Shown: in pieces, positions 52,337-60,727 of the stretch
Numbering within the stretch: the stretch's first letter is position 1
Layout of the letters: every line of letters starts with the position of its first letter
Source of the DNA: Cellulomonas taurus
Lineage (GTDB): Bacteria > Actinomycetota > Actinomycetes > Actinomycetales > Cellulomonadaceae
Length of the DNA stretch: 64,000 nucleotides
NCBI RefSeq assembly: GCF_012931845.1
Contig: NZ_CP051884.1
Location: 3,038,001-3,102,000, forward strand
Direction of reading: 5' to 3'
Made by a program: the position numbers and the translations under genes
The notes under the pieces: model-generated
What the model was told of the DNA's origin: nothing
What the model saw: the letters and a program-made list of their open reading frames with translations, nothing else
The model's database searches: none

Positions 52337-54095
52337 TTCCCCGATCAAGCTCACCGGCACCGGTGGCTCCCCCGGGCATGCCTGGTGGACGCCGTCGATG
52401 GGCCGGATGACCACCAAGGCCCGGATCGCCACCGCCTCGATCGTCGCCGCACTGCTGGCGATCACCCTGGTGGTCTGGAACCTGCCGACCGTCTCCCAGA
52501 TCGTCACCGGCGAACCGGCCGACCCGCAGCTCACCGCCCGGGAGCAGGAGCTGTTGGCCGAGAACCAGCGGTTGCAGGACGAGCTGGACACCTCGCGCTC
52601 CCAATCCGAGTCGCTGCGCGGCGTGGTCGCCGCCGAGCAGGCCGCCCGGCAGAAGGGCGAACAGGACCGCGCGGCGCGGGAGGCGGCCGGATCCTCCGAC
52701 ACGCCCGCTGCCTCCGGCTCGTCAGGGTCGTCCGGGTCGTCGGCACGTCAGGGGTCGAGCGCCCCGCGACGTGGCGGCACCACCACCACCCCGCCCGCCA
52801 CCACGGCGCCCGCCCCCGCGCCGGGCAGTGCCGCGGGCGCCGCCAACCCGCAGGCGCCCCAGCCGACCGAGCCGAACGCCCCGCCGCCGGAGACCACGCC
52901 CTCGGCCCCCAGCAAGAGCGAACTGCTGAACCCGAGCACCCGGTACTTCGGGATGTACACCACCCAGGCACCCTTCAACTGGGCCACCTTCGACGACGCC
53001 GCGAGCGCCGTGGGGCGCAGCCAGAACCTGGTCGGCTACTTCGGCGGCTGGGATCAGGACTACCGGGCGAATGCCGTCACCCGGGCCTGGGATCGCGGGC
53101 TGCTGCCGATGCTGACCTGGGAGTCGCGGCCGATCGCCGCCAAGAACGACGTGGTCGTCGAGCCCGACTACACCCTGCCGAAGATCATCGGCGGGGAGTT
53201 CGACGCCTACCTGACCCGGTACGCCCAGGACATCGTGGCCACCGGCCTGCCCCTGGCGATCCGGCTGGACCACGAGATGAACGGCGTCTGGTACCCGTGG
53301 GCGGAGACCACCGGTTCCGGTGCCTCCATCAACGGCAACTCCCCCGGGGACTTCGTGGCCATGTGGCAGCACGTGCACGACATCTTCGAGGCGAACGGCG
53401 CGAACGACTACGTGATCTGGGTCTGGGCGCCGAACATCGTGAACAACCTGCCCGCGGCGAAGCAGGGGCTGGACACCCTGCGGGGCCTGTACCCCGGGGA
53501 CGACTACGTCGACTGGGTCGGGGTGTCCGGCTACCAGCGCCCGCCGTACAAGGCCGACAACAACGCCACCTTCGGCTACACCTACGACCGCACCCTCGAT
53601 CAGCTCCGCGAGCTGACCGACAAGAAGATCATCCTGGCCGAGGTCGGGGCGTCCGAGACCGGGGGCACCAAACCCGCCTGGGTCCGGTCGTTCTTCCAGG
53701 GCTTCGACCCGGGTGCGAACGACGACGTGATCGGCTTCGCCTGGTTCAACCTCGCCGTGACCACCTATGTCGAGGGTCAGCTGTCGACCAACGACTGGCG
53801 GGTCGACTCCCGGGCGAACTCGCTCGCGGCGTTCGCGGAGGGGGTGGCGGACCCGGCGCGGAACTTCGGGGGCGCCGTGGTGGACGCACCTGCTGCGACC
53901 ACCCCCGCACAGGCGCTCCTCACCGCCCCGGCACCCGCGACCACCGCCGAGCCGTCCCCGACCCCCGCAGCACCCGAGCCCACGCCCACTGCCACGCCGG
54001 AGGCGACGCCCGCACCCACGGTCGCCCCCGAGCCGACCCCGAGCCCAGCACCCAGTGCCACCGGAGCCACCGGAGCCACCGGAGCCACCGAGTGA
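52329..54095 (+). CDS. Membrane-anchored GH26-like glycoside hydrolase
   Basis: 588 residues. A signal-anchor helix (about 31-52) is followed by a coiled coil (about 65-115), a Ser/Thr/Pro-rich linker and a TIM-barrel domain (about 190-510). The acid/base is E316 in RLDHEMNGVWYPW and the nucleophile E438 in ILAEVGASE, the positions and context of GH26 beta-mannanases and related enzymes. A Thr/Pro-rich tail ends in GAT repeats. It should act outside the membrane. Placement between a polysaccharide synthase and UDP-glucose dehydrogenase suggests trimming or release of the polymer, as BcsZ or AlgL do elsewhere; the substrate is unknown. Confidence 0.85.
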   Translation: MSDSPIKLTGTGGSPGHAWWTPSMGRMTTKARIATASIVAALLAITLVVWNLPTVSQIVTGEPADPQLTAREQELLAENQRLQDELDTSRSQSESLRGVVAAEQAARQKGEQDRAAREAAGSSDTPAASGSSGSSGSSARQGSSAPRRGGTTTTPPATTAPAPAPGSAAGAANPQAPQPTEPNAPPPETTPSAPSKSELLNPSTRYFGMYTTQAPFNWATFDDAASAVGRSQNLVGYFGGWDQDYRANAVTRAWDRGLLPMLTWESRPIAAKNDVVVEPDYTLPKIIGGEFDAYLTRYAQDIVATGLPLAIRLDHEMNGVWYPWAETTGSGASINGNSPGDFVAMWQHVHDIFEANGANDYVIWVWAPNIVNNLPAAKQGLDTLRGLYPGDDYVDWVGVSGYQRPPYKADNNATFGYTYDRTLDQLRELTDKKIILAEVGASETGGTKPAWVRSFFQGFDPGANDDVIGFAWFNLAVTTYVEGQLSTNDWRVDSRANSLAAFAEGVADPARNFGGAVVDAPAATTPAQALLTAPAPATTAEPSPTPAAPEPTPTATPEATPAPTVAPEPTPSPAPSATGATGATGATE

Positions 54096-54139
54096 ACCGC
54101 CGCAGCCGCCGCAATCCCCGCCATCCTGAGGAGTCCGTC

Positions 54140-55546
54140 ATGAACGACCAGTTCCTGAGCGCCGCCGAACTCTCCGTCACCGAGCCCGCCGCCGACCCGG
54201 CCCCCACCCCGACCGGCACCAGGATCGCGGTGTTCGGCACCGGGTACCTCGGCGCCACCCACGCCGTCGCGATGGCCGAGCTCGGCTTCGAGGTGCTGGG
54301 TGCCGACACCGACCAGGGGAAGGTCGACGCCCTGGCCGCGGGCAAGGTCCCGTTCTACGAGCCGGGACTCGACCCCCTGCTCACCAAGCACCTGGACACC
54401 GGCCGGATCCGGTTCACCACCGACCTGGCCGCGGCTGCCGCCTGGGGCGATGTGCATTTCATCTGCGTGGGCACCCCGCAGCAGAAGACCTCGCACGCCG
54501 CGAACCTGTCCTACGTCGAATCCGCCGCGACCACCATCGCCCGGAATCTGACCAAGGACGCGCTGATCGTGGGCAAGTCCACCGTCCCGGTCGGCACCGC
54601 CGCCCGGCTGCGGGAGCTGATCGCCGCCGAGGTGCCCCGGGGGCTGCGGGCCGAACTGGTCTGGAACCCGGAGTTCCTGCGCGAGGGAAAAGCGGTGCAG
54701 GACACCCTGCACCCGGACCGGATCGTGCTCGGCGGCACCAGCCCCGCCGCGGAGGCGACCCTGCGTGAGGTCTACGCCGGACCGATCAGCGAGGGCACCC
54801 CGGTCGTGGTGACCGACCTGCCCACCGCCGAGCTGGTCAAGGTCTCCGCCAATGCCTTCCTGGCCACCAAGATCAGCTTCATCAACGCGATCTCCGGGGT
54901 GTGCGAGGCGGCCGGGGCCGATGTCACGGTGCTCGCCGACGCCCTCGGTCACGACGTGCGGATCGGCCGGCAGTTCCTGGACGCCGGGCTGGGCTTCGGC
55001 GGTGGCTGCCTGCCCAAGGACATCCGCGCCCTGATGCACCGGGCCAACGAGCTCGGCGCCTACCGGGCGTCGGCGCTGCTGCAGCAGGTGGACGAGATCA
55101 ACATGGGCCAGCGCGAGCGGGTGCTCGACCTGGCGGTGCAGGCCTGCGGCGGATCGGTGCTCAACCGGCGGATCGGAGTGCTGGGCGCCGCCTTCAAGCC
55201 GCACACCGACGATGTGCGGGACTCCCCCGCGCTCAATGTCGCCGCCGCCCTGCACCTGCGCGGTGCCCAGGTCACCGTCTTCGACCCGGAGGCCGGTGAC
55301 ACCGCGCGACGGTCGTTCCCGACCCTGTCCTACGCCACCAGCGTGGAGGAGGCGGTGGAGGGCACCGACGTCGTGCTGGTGCTCACCGAGTGGGACCAGT
55401 TCACCACCGCCGACCCCTCCGTCCTCGCCCCGCTCACCAGCGCCCCGCGGGTGATCGACGCCCGCGGCAAGCTGGACCCGCGGACCTGGCAGTCCGCGGG
55501 CTGGGAGTTCGCCGGGCTGGGCAGGAACGTCGGCGCCGCGGCCTGA
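54140..55546 (+). CDS. UDP-glucose 6-dehydrogenase
   Basis: 468 residues. A polar N-terminal extension (about 25 residues) leads into the NAD motif IAVFGTGYLGATHAVAMAE. The catalytic cysteine is C290 in GFGGGCLPKD, with FICVGTPQQ, GKSTVPVGTA, NPEFLREGKAV and the C-terminal GAAFKPHTDDVRDSPA. It makes UDP-glucuronate from UDP-glucose with two NAD+. GAGGAG precedes ATG 54140. It is the third gene after the HAS-like synthase, the same functional pairing as hasA-hasB, implying that the polymer contains glucuronic acid. Confidence 0.94.
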   Translation: MNDQFLSAAELSVTEPAADPAPTPTGTRIAVFGTGYLGATHAVAMAELGFEVLGADTDQGKVDALAAGKVPFYEPGLDPLLTKHLDTGRIRFTTDLAAAAAWGDVHFICVGTPQQKTSHAANLSYVESAATTIARNLTKDALIVGKSTVPVGTAARLRELIAAEVPRGLRAELVWNPEFLREGKAVQDTLHPDRIVLGGTSPAAEATLREVYAGPISEGTPVVVTDLPTAELVKVSANAFLATKISFINAISGVCEAAGADVTVLADALGHDVRIGRQFLDAGLGFGGGCLPKDIRALMHRANELGAYRASALLQQVDEINMGQRERVLDLAVQACGGSVLNRRIGVLGAAFKPHTDDVRDSPALNVAAALHLRGAQVTVFDPEAGDTARRSFPTLSYATSVEEAVEGTDVVLVLTEWDQFTTADPSVLAPLTSAPRVIDARGKLDPRTWQSAGWEFAGLGRNVGAAA

Positions 55547-55553
55547 GCCGCAG

Positions 55554-55597
55554 GTGGGGGTCGGGTCGCCCGGATCGGGAGGCGACCCGACCCCCAC
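55554..55597. terminator. Terminator of the polysaccharide operon
   Basis: Arms 55554-55570 and 55581-55597 pair perfectly over 17 bp with a 10-nt loop, 7 bp after the dehydrogenase stop. Confidence 0.85.
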
Positions 55598-55644
55598 GGT
55601 GCTGTGATGGGCGGCGTCACCGTCCACCGCTGGAGGAGAGCGTC

Positions 55645-56409
55645 ATGTCCGTGCGCGACCTGCCCTGGCCCGAAGGCACGCCGTCCTTCGCCGAGCTGAA
55701 TGCCCCCGATCTGGATGCCGCGGAGGCGTTCTACGGTCCGCTGTTCGGCTGGACCTTCGACCGCGGCCCGGCAGAGATGAACCACTACACCACCGCACTG
55801 CTGCACGGTCGGCCCGCCGCGGCCTTCAACCCACCGATGGCCGACGCACCGGCCTCGCCGCCGCACTGGCTCACCCACATCAGCACGGACGACGCCACCG
55901 CCGCCGCCAGCCGCGCCGCCGCCGCCGGGGCCCAGGTGCTGCTGGCACCCATGTCGGTGATGGAGTTCGGTGTGCTCGCGGTGATCGCCGACCCGTTCGG
56001 CGCGGTCTTCGCGCTGTGGCAGCCGCACTCGGACATCGGCGCGCAGGTGGTGAACGAGCCCGGGGCGATGATCTGGAACGAGCACATGTCACCCGAGCTC
56101 TCGGCGGCTCAGGACTTCTACCGGACGCTGTTCGGCTACCAGTACGACGACATGAGCGCCGAGGGCTTCGCGTACGCCACCTTCAGCCTCGGCGACGATC
56201 CGATCGGCGGGATGGGCGGCGGCTCCGAGATCGCCCGCTGGGTGGTCACCTTCGCCGTCGCCGACACCGATGGGGCGATCGCGCAGGCCCAGCAGCTGGG
56301 CGGATCGGTGCACCACGAGCCGCAGGACACCGACTACGGCCGGATCGCCGGGATCGTGGGTCCGTTCGGCGAGCGGTTCTACGTGATGTCGACCGCACCG
56401 GAGGGCTGA
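55645..56409 (+). CDS. Two-domain VOC (glyoxalase/bleomycin-resistance-like) protein
   Basis: 254 residues with two tandem VOC modules (about 10-122 and 132-250). Each begins with the family pattern (PSFAELNAPDLDAAEAFYGPLFGWTF split here, and WNEHMSPELSAAQDFYRTLFGYQY) and ends with a DPFGA/GPFGE strand. Metal ligands are only partly recognisable. Actinobacterial relatives include CFP32-like proteins of unknown substrate. GGAGGAG precedes ATG 55645, and the preceding terminator separates it from the polysaccharide operon. Confidence 0.9.
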   Translation: MSVRDLPWPEGTPSFAELNAPDLDAAEAFYGPLFGWTFDRGPAEMNHYTTALLHGRPAAAFNPPMADAPASPPHWLTHISTDDATAAASRAAAAGAQVLLAPMSVMEFGVLAVIADPFGAVFALWQPHSDIGAQVVNEPGAMIWNEHMSPELSAAQDFYRTLFGYQYDDMSAEGFAYATFSLGDDPIGGMGGGSEIARWVVTFAVADTDGAIAQAQQLGGSVHHEPQDTDYGRIAGIVGPFGERFYVMSTAPEG

Positions 56410-56419
56410 GTCGCCGGGC

Positions 56420-56425
56420 TACCCT
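56420..56425 (+). promoter_or_regulatory. Leaderless -10 box of trmB
   Basis: TACCCT ends 7 nt before GTG 56433, the leaderless spacing. Confidence 0.55.
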
Positions 56426-56432
56426 CGACCCC

Positions 56433-57182
56433 GTGCAGAACGTTCCTGGGTCGGACTTCCATCCGGCGCCGCAGCTGCGGGACGCACCCCTGCGGACGTT
56501 CCACCCGCGACGCGCGCCGATGGGGGTGCGGCGGACCGGGGCGCTGGAGCGCCTGTGGCCCCGCTACGGGGTGTCCGTCCATGACCCCGAACTCGGCCTG
56601 CCGCCGCTCACCGCCGACGGCACCCTGGACACGGTGACCCTCTTCGGTCGCCAAGCGCCCCTGGTGGTCGAGATCGGCTCGGGGATGGGTGACGCCACCG
56701 CTGCGATGGCCGCCGCCGACCGGGACCGCGACTACCTCGCGGTCGAGGTGCACCTGCCCGGCATCGCCCACCTGCTGGGGTTGATCGAGGACGCCGACCT
56801 GGGCAACGTCCGCCTCGCCCACGGCGACGCCCTGGACCTGCTGCGCACCCGCATCGCCCCGGACAGCCTGGACGCGGTGCACGTCTTCTTCCCCGACCCG
56901 TGGCCGAAGTCCCGCCACCACAAGCGCCGGATCATCGCCCCGGACCACGTCGCGCTGATCCGCTCCCGACTGCGGCCCGGCGGCACCCTGCACTGCGCCA
57001 CCGACTGGGAGCCGTACGCCGAGCAGATGCTCGAGGTGCTCAGCGCCGACCCGGGGCTGGACCTCCCGCACGGCGGGTACGCGCCCCGGATGGCCGCCCG
57101 GCCGGTGACCCGGTTCGAGCAGCGCGGGGTGGAGGCGGGACGGGTGATCCGGGATCTGCTGGCGGTGCGTCGGGCGGACTGA
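56433..57182 (+). CDS. trmB: tRNA (guanine-46-N7)-methyltransferase
   Basis: 249 residues, class I SAM methyltransferase. Motif I is VVEIGSGMGDATAAM, and the TrmB signature VHVFFPDPWPKSRHHKRR and the C-terminal TRFEQRG are present. It methylates G46 in the tRNA variable loop. GTG 56433 fits a leaderless promoter, and there is no ribosome site; the N-terminal 35 residues (FHPRRAPMGVRRTGALERL) are typical of actinobacterial TrmB. Confidence 0.95.
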   Translation: MQNVPGSDFHPAPQLRDAPLRTFHPRRAPMGVRRTGALERLWPRYGVSVHDPELGLPPLTADGTLDTVTLFGRQAPLVVEIGSGMGDATAAMAAADRDRDYLAVEVHLPGIAHLLGLIEDADLGNVRLAHGDALDLLRTRIAPDSLDAVHVFFPDPWPKSRHHKRRIIAPDHVALIRSRLRPGGTLHCATDWEPYAEQMLEVLSADPGLDLPHGGYAPRMAARPVTRFEQRGVEAGRVIRDLLAVRRAD

Positions 57183-57359
57183 CCCGCGACCGGGCGCGAC
57201 ACCGGCAGAGGGTGAGACCCGGTGTGAAATCCCCACCGACCGCCCGAATCGTCACCAATCGTCCCGCAGGCTCCCAGGGATGCGAGGGCGGGTGCCCTCC
57301 GCGAGGCCACGGCCACCGTGCGACACGGCCGGCCCGCTCGACTCTCTGGGAGGACATTC

Positions 57360-60300
57360 GTGCTGGACAGAACCATGCCCCTCGCCGGCCGGGGTGACGT
57401 GCCCCGACCGCAGCGCCGCGGGGCGTCACGACGGGCCGCGCTCGCCGGCATCACCACGCTGGCGGTGCTGACCGCGGGGCTGGCCCCGGTCGCGCTCGCC
57501 CCGGTGGCCCTCGCCGACCCGGCGCCCGCCGCATCGACCACCAGCTTCGGGGTCGGTCCGGTCTCGGGTGTCGTCCCGGACGGGGTCTGCGCTGTGCGGG
57601 CCACGGTGATCGGCGGGGCGGGCGGCCGGTCCGCCGCGGGTGCCGACGGCCGGGGTGCGAACGGTGGCGGCGCCAGCATCGTGGCGACCTTCGACGTCGT
57701 GCCGGGCATGTCCGTCGGCGGCGCTGTCGGTGGCGGCGGGCGGCAGAACTCCGCGAAGTCGGGTGGCGCCGGTGGCGCCAACGGCGGTGGCGCGGGCGGT
57801 TCGGCCCAGGAGGATCACGGCGGCGCCGGTGGTGGCGGGTACAGCGAGCTGCTGATCGACGGGGACCTGGTGGTGCTCGCCGGCGGCGGCGGTGGATCCG
57901 GCGGCGGTCACTCGACCTCCAGCGACGGATTCGGCGGCGACGCGGGGCTTCCCACCGCGGCCGGACAGACCGCGGCCGGCGCGCCCGGCACCGACGGCTA
58001 CGAGGGCCTGACGGCCGCCCAGCAGCCCATCATCGTGGGTGGCGGCGCCGGAGGCACCCAGACCGGCGGCGCGGGTGGTGTGCACAGCACCGACGCCAGC
58101 CTCAACGGGCTGCCGGGCGTTGACCGGACCGGCGGCGCCGGCGCGCCCGACCCGAACTACGACGCGGGCGGCGGTGGCGGTGGCGGCTTCGCCGGCGGTG
58201 GCGGTGGCGCCTCGACGGTGATCAAGAACACCGAGCCGGACGGCAGCGGCACGGTCAGGAACACGGTGGCCGGTGGTGGCGGCGGTGGCGGGTCCAGCTT
58301 CGTGGCCGACTCCGCGACCGACATCTCCGCCACGGCCGTCGGCCGGGTCACCGGGACCGGCACCGGCGCGGCGGGCTCGATCGTGCTCGACTGGGTGGAG
58401 TGCGACTACGACCTGGCCGTGACCAAGACGGTGGCGGTCGAGGACGGCGCAGCCGCCACCACCGGAACCGCGATCTCGGGCGACCTGCTCACCTGGACCG
58501 TCACCGTCACCAACAACGGCCCCCAGGCCATGACCCGCGGTGACGTCGTGACCCTGCGGGACACCCTGCCGGGCGCGGCACCGGCGACCCTCACCTCCCT
58601 CACCACGGCCGGTGGCAGCAACGACGCCTTCGAGCGCGGCGCCCTCACCTGCAACGCCGCCGTCGGTGAGGCGGTGCCGGCCGCCCTGGAGTGCGCGCGT
58701 CCGTTCGCCCTGCTGGGCGGGGACGCCTCGGGCAGCCGGGGGTTGGACGTCGGCGAGTCCCTGACCGTGGTCTACACCCAGTCCGTGACCGAAGCACCGG
58801 GCGCCGTCCTGGCGAACACCGGATCCGTCGTGGACCGGGGGGAGCCGGGCGACAACACCGCGACCTCCACCGTCACCGTGATCGGCCCGCCGACTGCGAC
58901 CGACGACACCGACACCGGCAACACGATCGGTACCGCCGTCACGGTGGATCTGCTCGCCAACGACGCCGGCACCAGCGCCGACCTCGATCCGAGCTCCGTG
59001 GTGCTGCGCGACCCGGCCGGCGACTGGGTCACCTCCCTGGTCGTCCCGGGCGAGGGCACCTGGACCGTGGACACCACCACCGGCCACGTGACCTTCACCC
59101 CGGAGCCCGGGTTCCTGGTCGACCCGACGCCGGTCGACTATCGGGTGAGCGACACCAACGGCCTGACCGCCACGGCCACCGTCACGGTCGACTACGTGCC
59201 GGCCGCGGCCGACGACAGCGACCTCGGCAACGCGATCGGCGAGGTCGTCGTCCTGGACGTGCTCGGCAACGACACCGGTGACCTGGACCCGACCAGCGTC
59301 CGCCTGCTCACCGCCGACGGTGCACCGGTCACCCGGCTCGACGTCCCCGGCGAGGGCACCTGGACCGTGGACACCACCACCGGCCACGTGACCTTCACCC
59401 CGGAGGCCGGATTCCTGGTCGACCCGACGCCGGTCGGCTACCAGGTGACCGACACCACCGGGGACACCGTCGGCGCCGTCATCACGGTCGGCTACCTGCC
59501 CGACGCCGCGGACGACGCCTCGCGCGGCAACACGGTGGGGCAGCCCGTCCCGGTCGACGTGCTGGCCAACGACACCGGGGACATGGACCCGACCACAGTG
59601 CGGCTGCTGGACGGTTCGGGTCAGCCCGTCACCGACCTCACCGTGCCGGGCGAGGGCGTGTGGACCGTCGACGTCCAGACCGGTGTGGTGACATTCATCC
59701 CGCAGGACGGGTTCGTGCTGAACCCGACGCCGGTCCGCTACCAGGTCACCGACAGCACCGGTGACACGGTCACCGCGCAGGTGCTGGTGACCTACCTCCC
59801 GCTGGCCACCGACGACGTGCGCACCGGGCTGACGATCGGCGACCCGGTCACGGTGCCGGTCATGGGCAACGACACCGGGGACCTCGACCCCACCAGCGTG
59901 CGGCTGATCTCGCCCTCCGGTGAGCGGGTCACCCACCTGCGGGTGCCCGGCGAGGGCACCTGGACCGTCGACCCGGTCACCGGTGCGATCACCTTCACCC
60001 CGGAGGACGGCTACGCCGGTCACCCCACCCCGGTGACCTACGAGATCGCGACCACCGCGGGTGACACGGCATCGGCGCTGGTCGTGGTCACCTACCTGCC
60101 GCAGGCCGCGGACGACGCGGATCGGGACAACGCACGCGGCACCGCCGTGACCGTGGACGTGCTGGGCAACGACCGGGGGGCGCTCGATCCCACCAGCGTC
60201 CGGCTGATCGGCCCGAACGGTGAGCTCGTGACCGAGCTGGCCGTCGCGGGCCAGGGTGTCTGGACGGTCGACCCGCGGACCGGTGCCATCACCTTCACCC

Positions 60301-60578
60301 CGGCGGCCGGTTTCACCGGTGACCCGGACCCGATCGGCTACCAGGTGCTCGATGTGGCCGGGAACCCGACCACCGCCCGGGTCGTCATCACCTACCAGGC
60401 GCCGCAGGTGGCCCCGCCGGCACCCACGGCACCGACGGCACCGGCGGCCCCAGCGGCCGGCCCGGTCGGCCTGGCGGTGACCGGTGGCGAGGCGGCCGGT
60501 CTTGCCGGAGCGGCGGCGGTACTGCTGCTCCTCGGCGCAGGCCTGATCGCATGGCGCCGTCGGAGCGCGCGGAGCTGA
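57360..60578 (+). CDS. LAXTG-anchored surface protein with Gly-rich, DUF11 and CshA-type repeats
   Basis: 1072 residues from GTG 57360, which follows GGGAGGA by 6 nt. A long signal peptide (about 1-53, ending VALADPAPA) is followed by a Gly-rich, PE_PGRS-like region (about 60-330), a DUF11 repeat (about 345-500, LTWTVTVTNNGPQAM) and five CshA-type fibril repeats of about 100 residues (about 510-1010), each with DDxxxGNxxGxxVxVDVLGND, DPTSVRL, a PGEGTWTVD and FTPxxGF core. The sorting signal is LAVTGG (residue 1038 on), a hydrophobic segment and RRRSARS. This is a class E sortase-type anchored adhesin or fibril; ligand unknown. The repeat units at DNA level are near identical. Confidence 0.9.
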   Translation: MLDRTMPLAGRGDVPRPQRRGASRRAALAGITTLAVLTAGLAPVALAPVALADPAPAASTTSFGVGPVSGVVPDGVCAVRATVIGGAGGRSAAGADGRGANGGGASIVATFDVVPGMSVGGAVGGGGRQNSAKSGGAGGANGGGAGGSAQEDHGGAGGGGYSELLIDGDLVVLAGGGGGSGGGHSTSSDGFGGDAGLPTAAGQTAAGAPGTDGYEGLTAAQQPIIVGGGAGGTQTGGAGGVHSTDASLNGLPGVDRTGGAGAPDPNYDAGGGGGGGFAGGGGGASTVIKNTEPDGSGTVRNTVAGGGGGGGSSFVADSATDISATAVGRVTGTGTGAAGSIVLDWVECDYDLAVTKTVAVEDGAAATTGTAISGDLLTWTVTVTNNGPQAMTRGDVVTLRDTLPGAAPATLTSLTTAGGSNDAFERGALTCNAAVGEAVPAALECARPFALLGGDASGSRGLDVGESLTVVYTQSVTEAPGAVLANTGSVVDRGEPGDNTATSTVTVIGPPTATDDTDTGNTIGTAVTVDLLANDAGTSADLDPSSVVLRDPAGDWVTSLVVPGEGTWTVDTTTGHVTFTPEPGFLVDPTPVDYRVSDTNGLTATATVTVDYVPAAADDSDLGNAIGEVVVLDVLGNDTGDLDPTSVRLLTADGAPVTRLDVPGEGTWTVDTTTGHVTFTPEAGFLVDPTPVGYQVTDTTGDTVGAVITVGYLPDAADDASRGNTVGQPVPVDVLANDTGDMDPTTVRLLDGSGQPVTDLTVPGEGVWTVDVQTGVVTFIPQDGFVLNPTPVRYQVTDSTGDTVTAQVLVTYLPLATDDVRTGLTIGDPVTVPVMGNDTGDLDPTSVRLISPSGERVTHLRVPGEGTWTVDPVTGAITFTPEDGYAGHPTPVTYEIATTAGDTASALVVVTYLPQAADDADRDNARGTAVTVDVLGNDRGALDPTSVRLIGPNGELVTELAVAGQGVWTVDPRTGAITFTPAAGFTGDPDPIGYQVLDVAGNPTTARVVITYQAPQVAPPAPTAPTAPAAPAAGPVGLAVTGGEAAGLAGAAAVLLLLGAGLIAWRRRSARS
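58895..60390 (+). repeat. Five ~300-bp tandem repeats encoding CshA-type domains
   Basis: Units begin near 58895, 59200, 59500, 59800 and 60100. Identical stretches such as GGCGAGGGCACCTGGACCGT recur, so recombination could alter repeat number. Confidence 0.85.
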
Positions 60579-60714
60579 TCCGCGCCCCTCGACCCAGGAG
60601 GCCCCGGTGCATGCGGCGCACCGGGGCCTCCTGGCTGTCCCCTTCCGGGCCGTCGCGGGTCGACCGCCCGGTCAGGACGCCGGTCGTGGGCCCGACCGGC
60701 TCGATGCCGCTCGG

Positions 60715-60720
60715 TATGCT
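60715..60720 (+). promoter_or_regulatory. Leaderless -10 box of the MFS gene
   Basis: TATGCT ends exactly 7 nt before GTG 60728. Confidence 0.55.
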
Positions 60721-60727
60721 CGAGGTC

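Noticed and set aside
57183..57359. A riboswitch-like leader before the CshA-type protein (GGTGAGACC and TGAAATCCCC blocks)
   Set aside because: The blocks do not fit the order of the FMN or any other class I know, and there is no metabolic gene downstream.
57426..60023. A long minus-strand frame opposite the CshA-type protein
   Set aside because: Shadow of the repeats; its own repeats are simply the antisense of the domain units.
60551..60727. An N-terminal extension of the MFS gene from 60551
   Set aside because: The extra residues are Pro/Arg-rich without membrane character, overlap the previous gene and ignore the TATGCT-N7-GTG arrangement.
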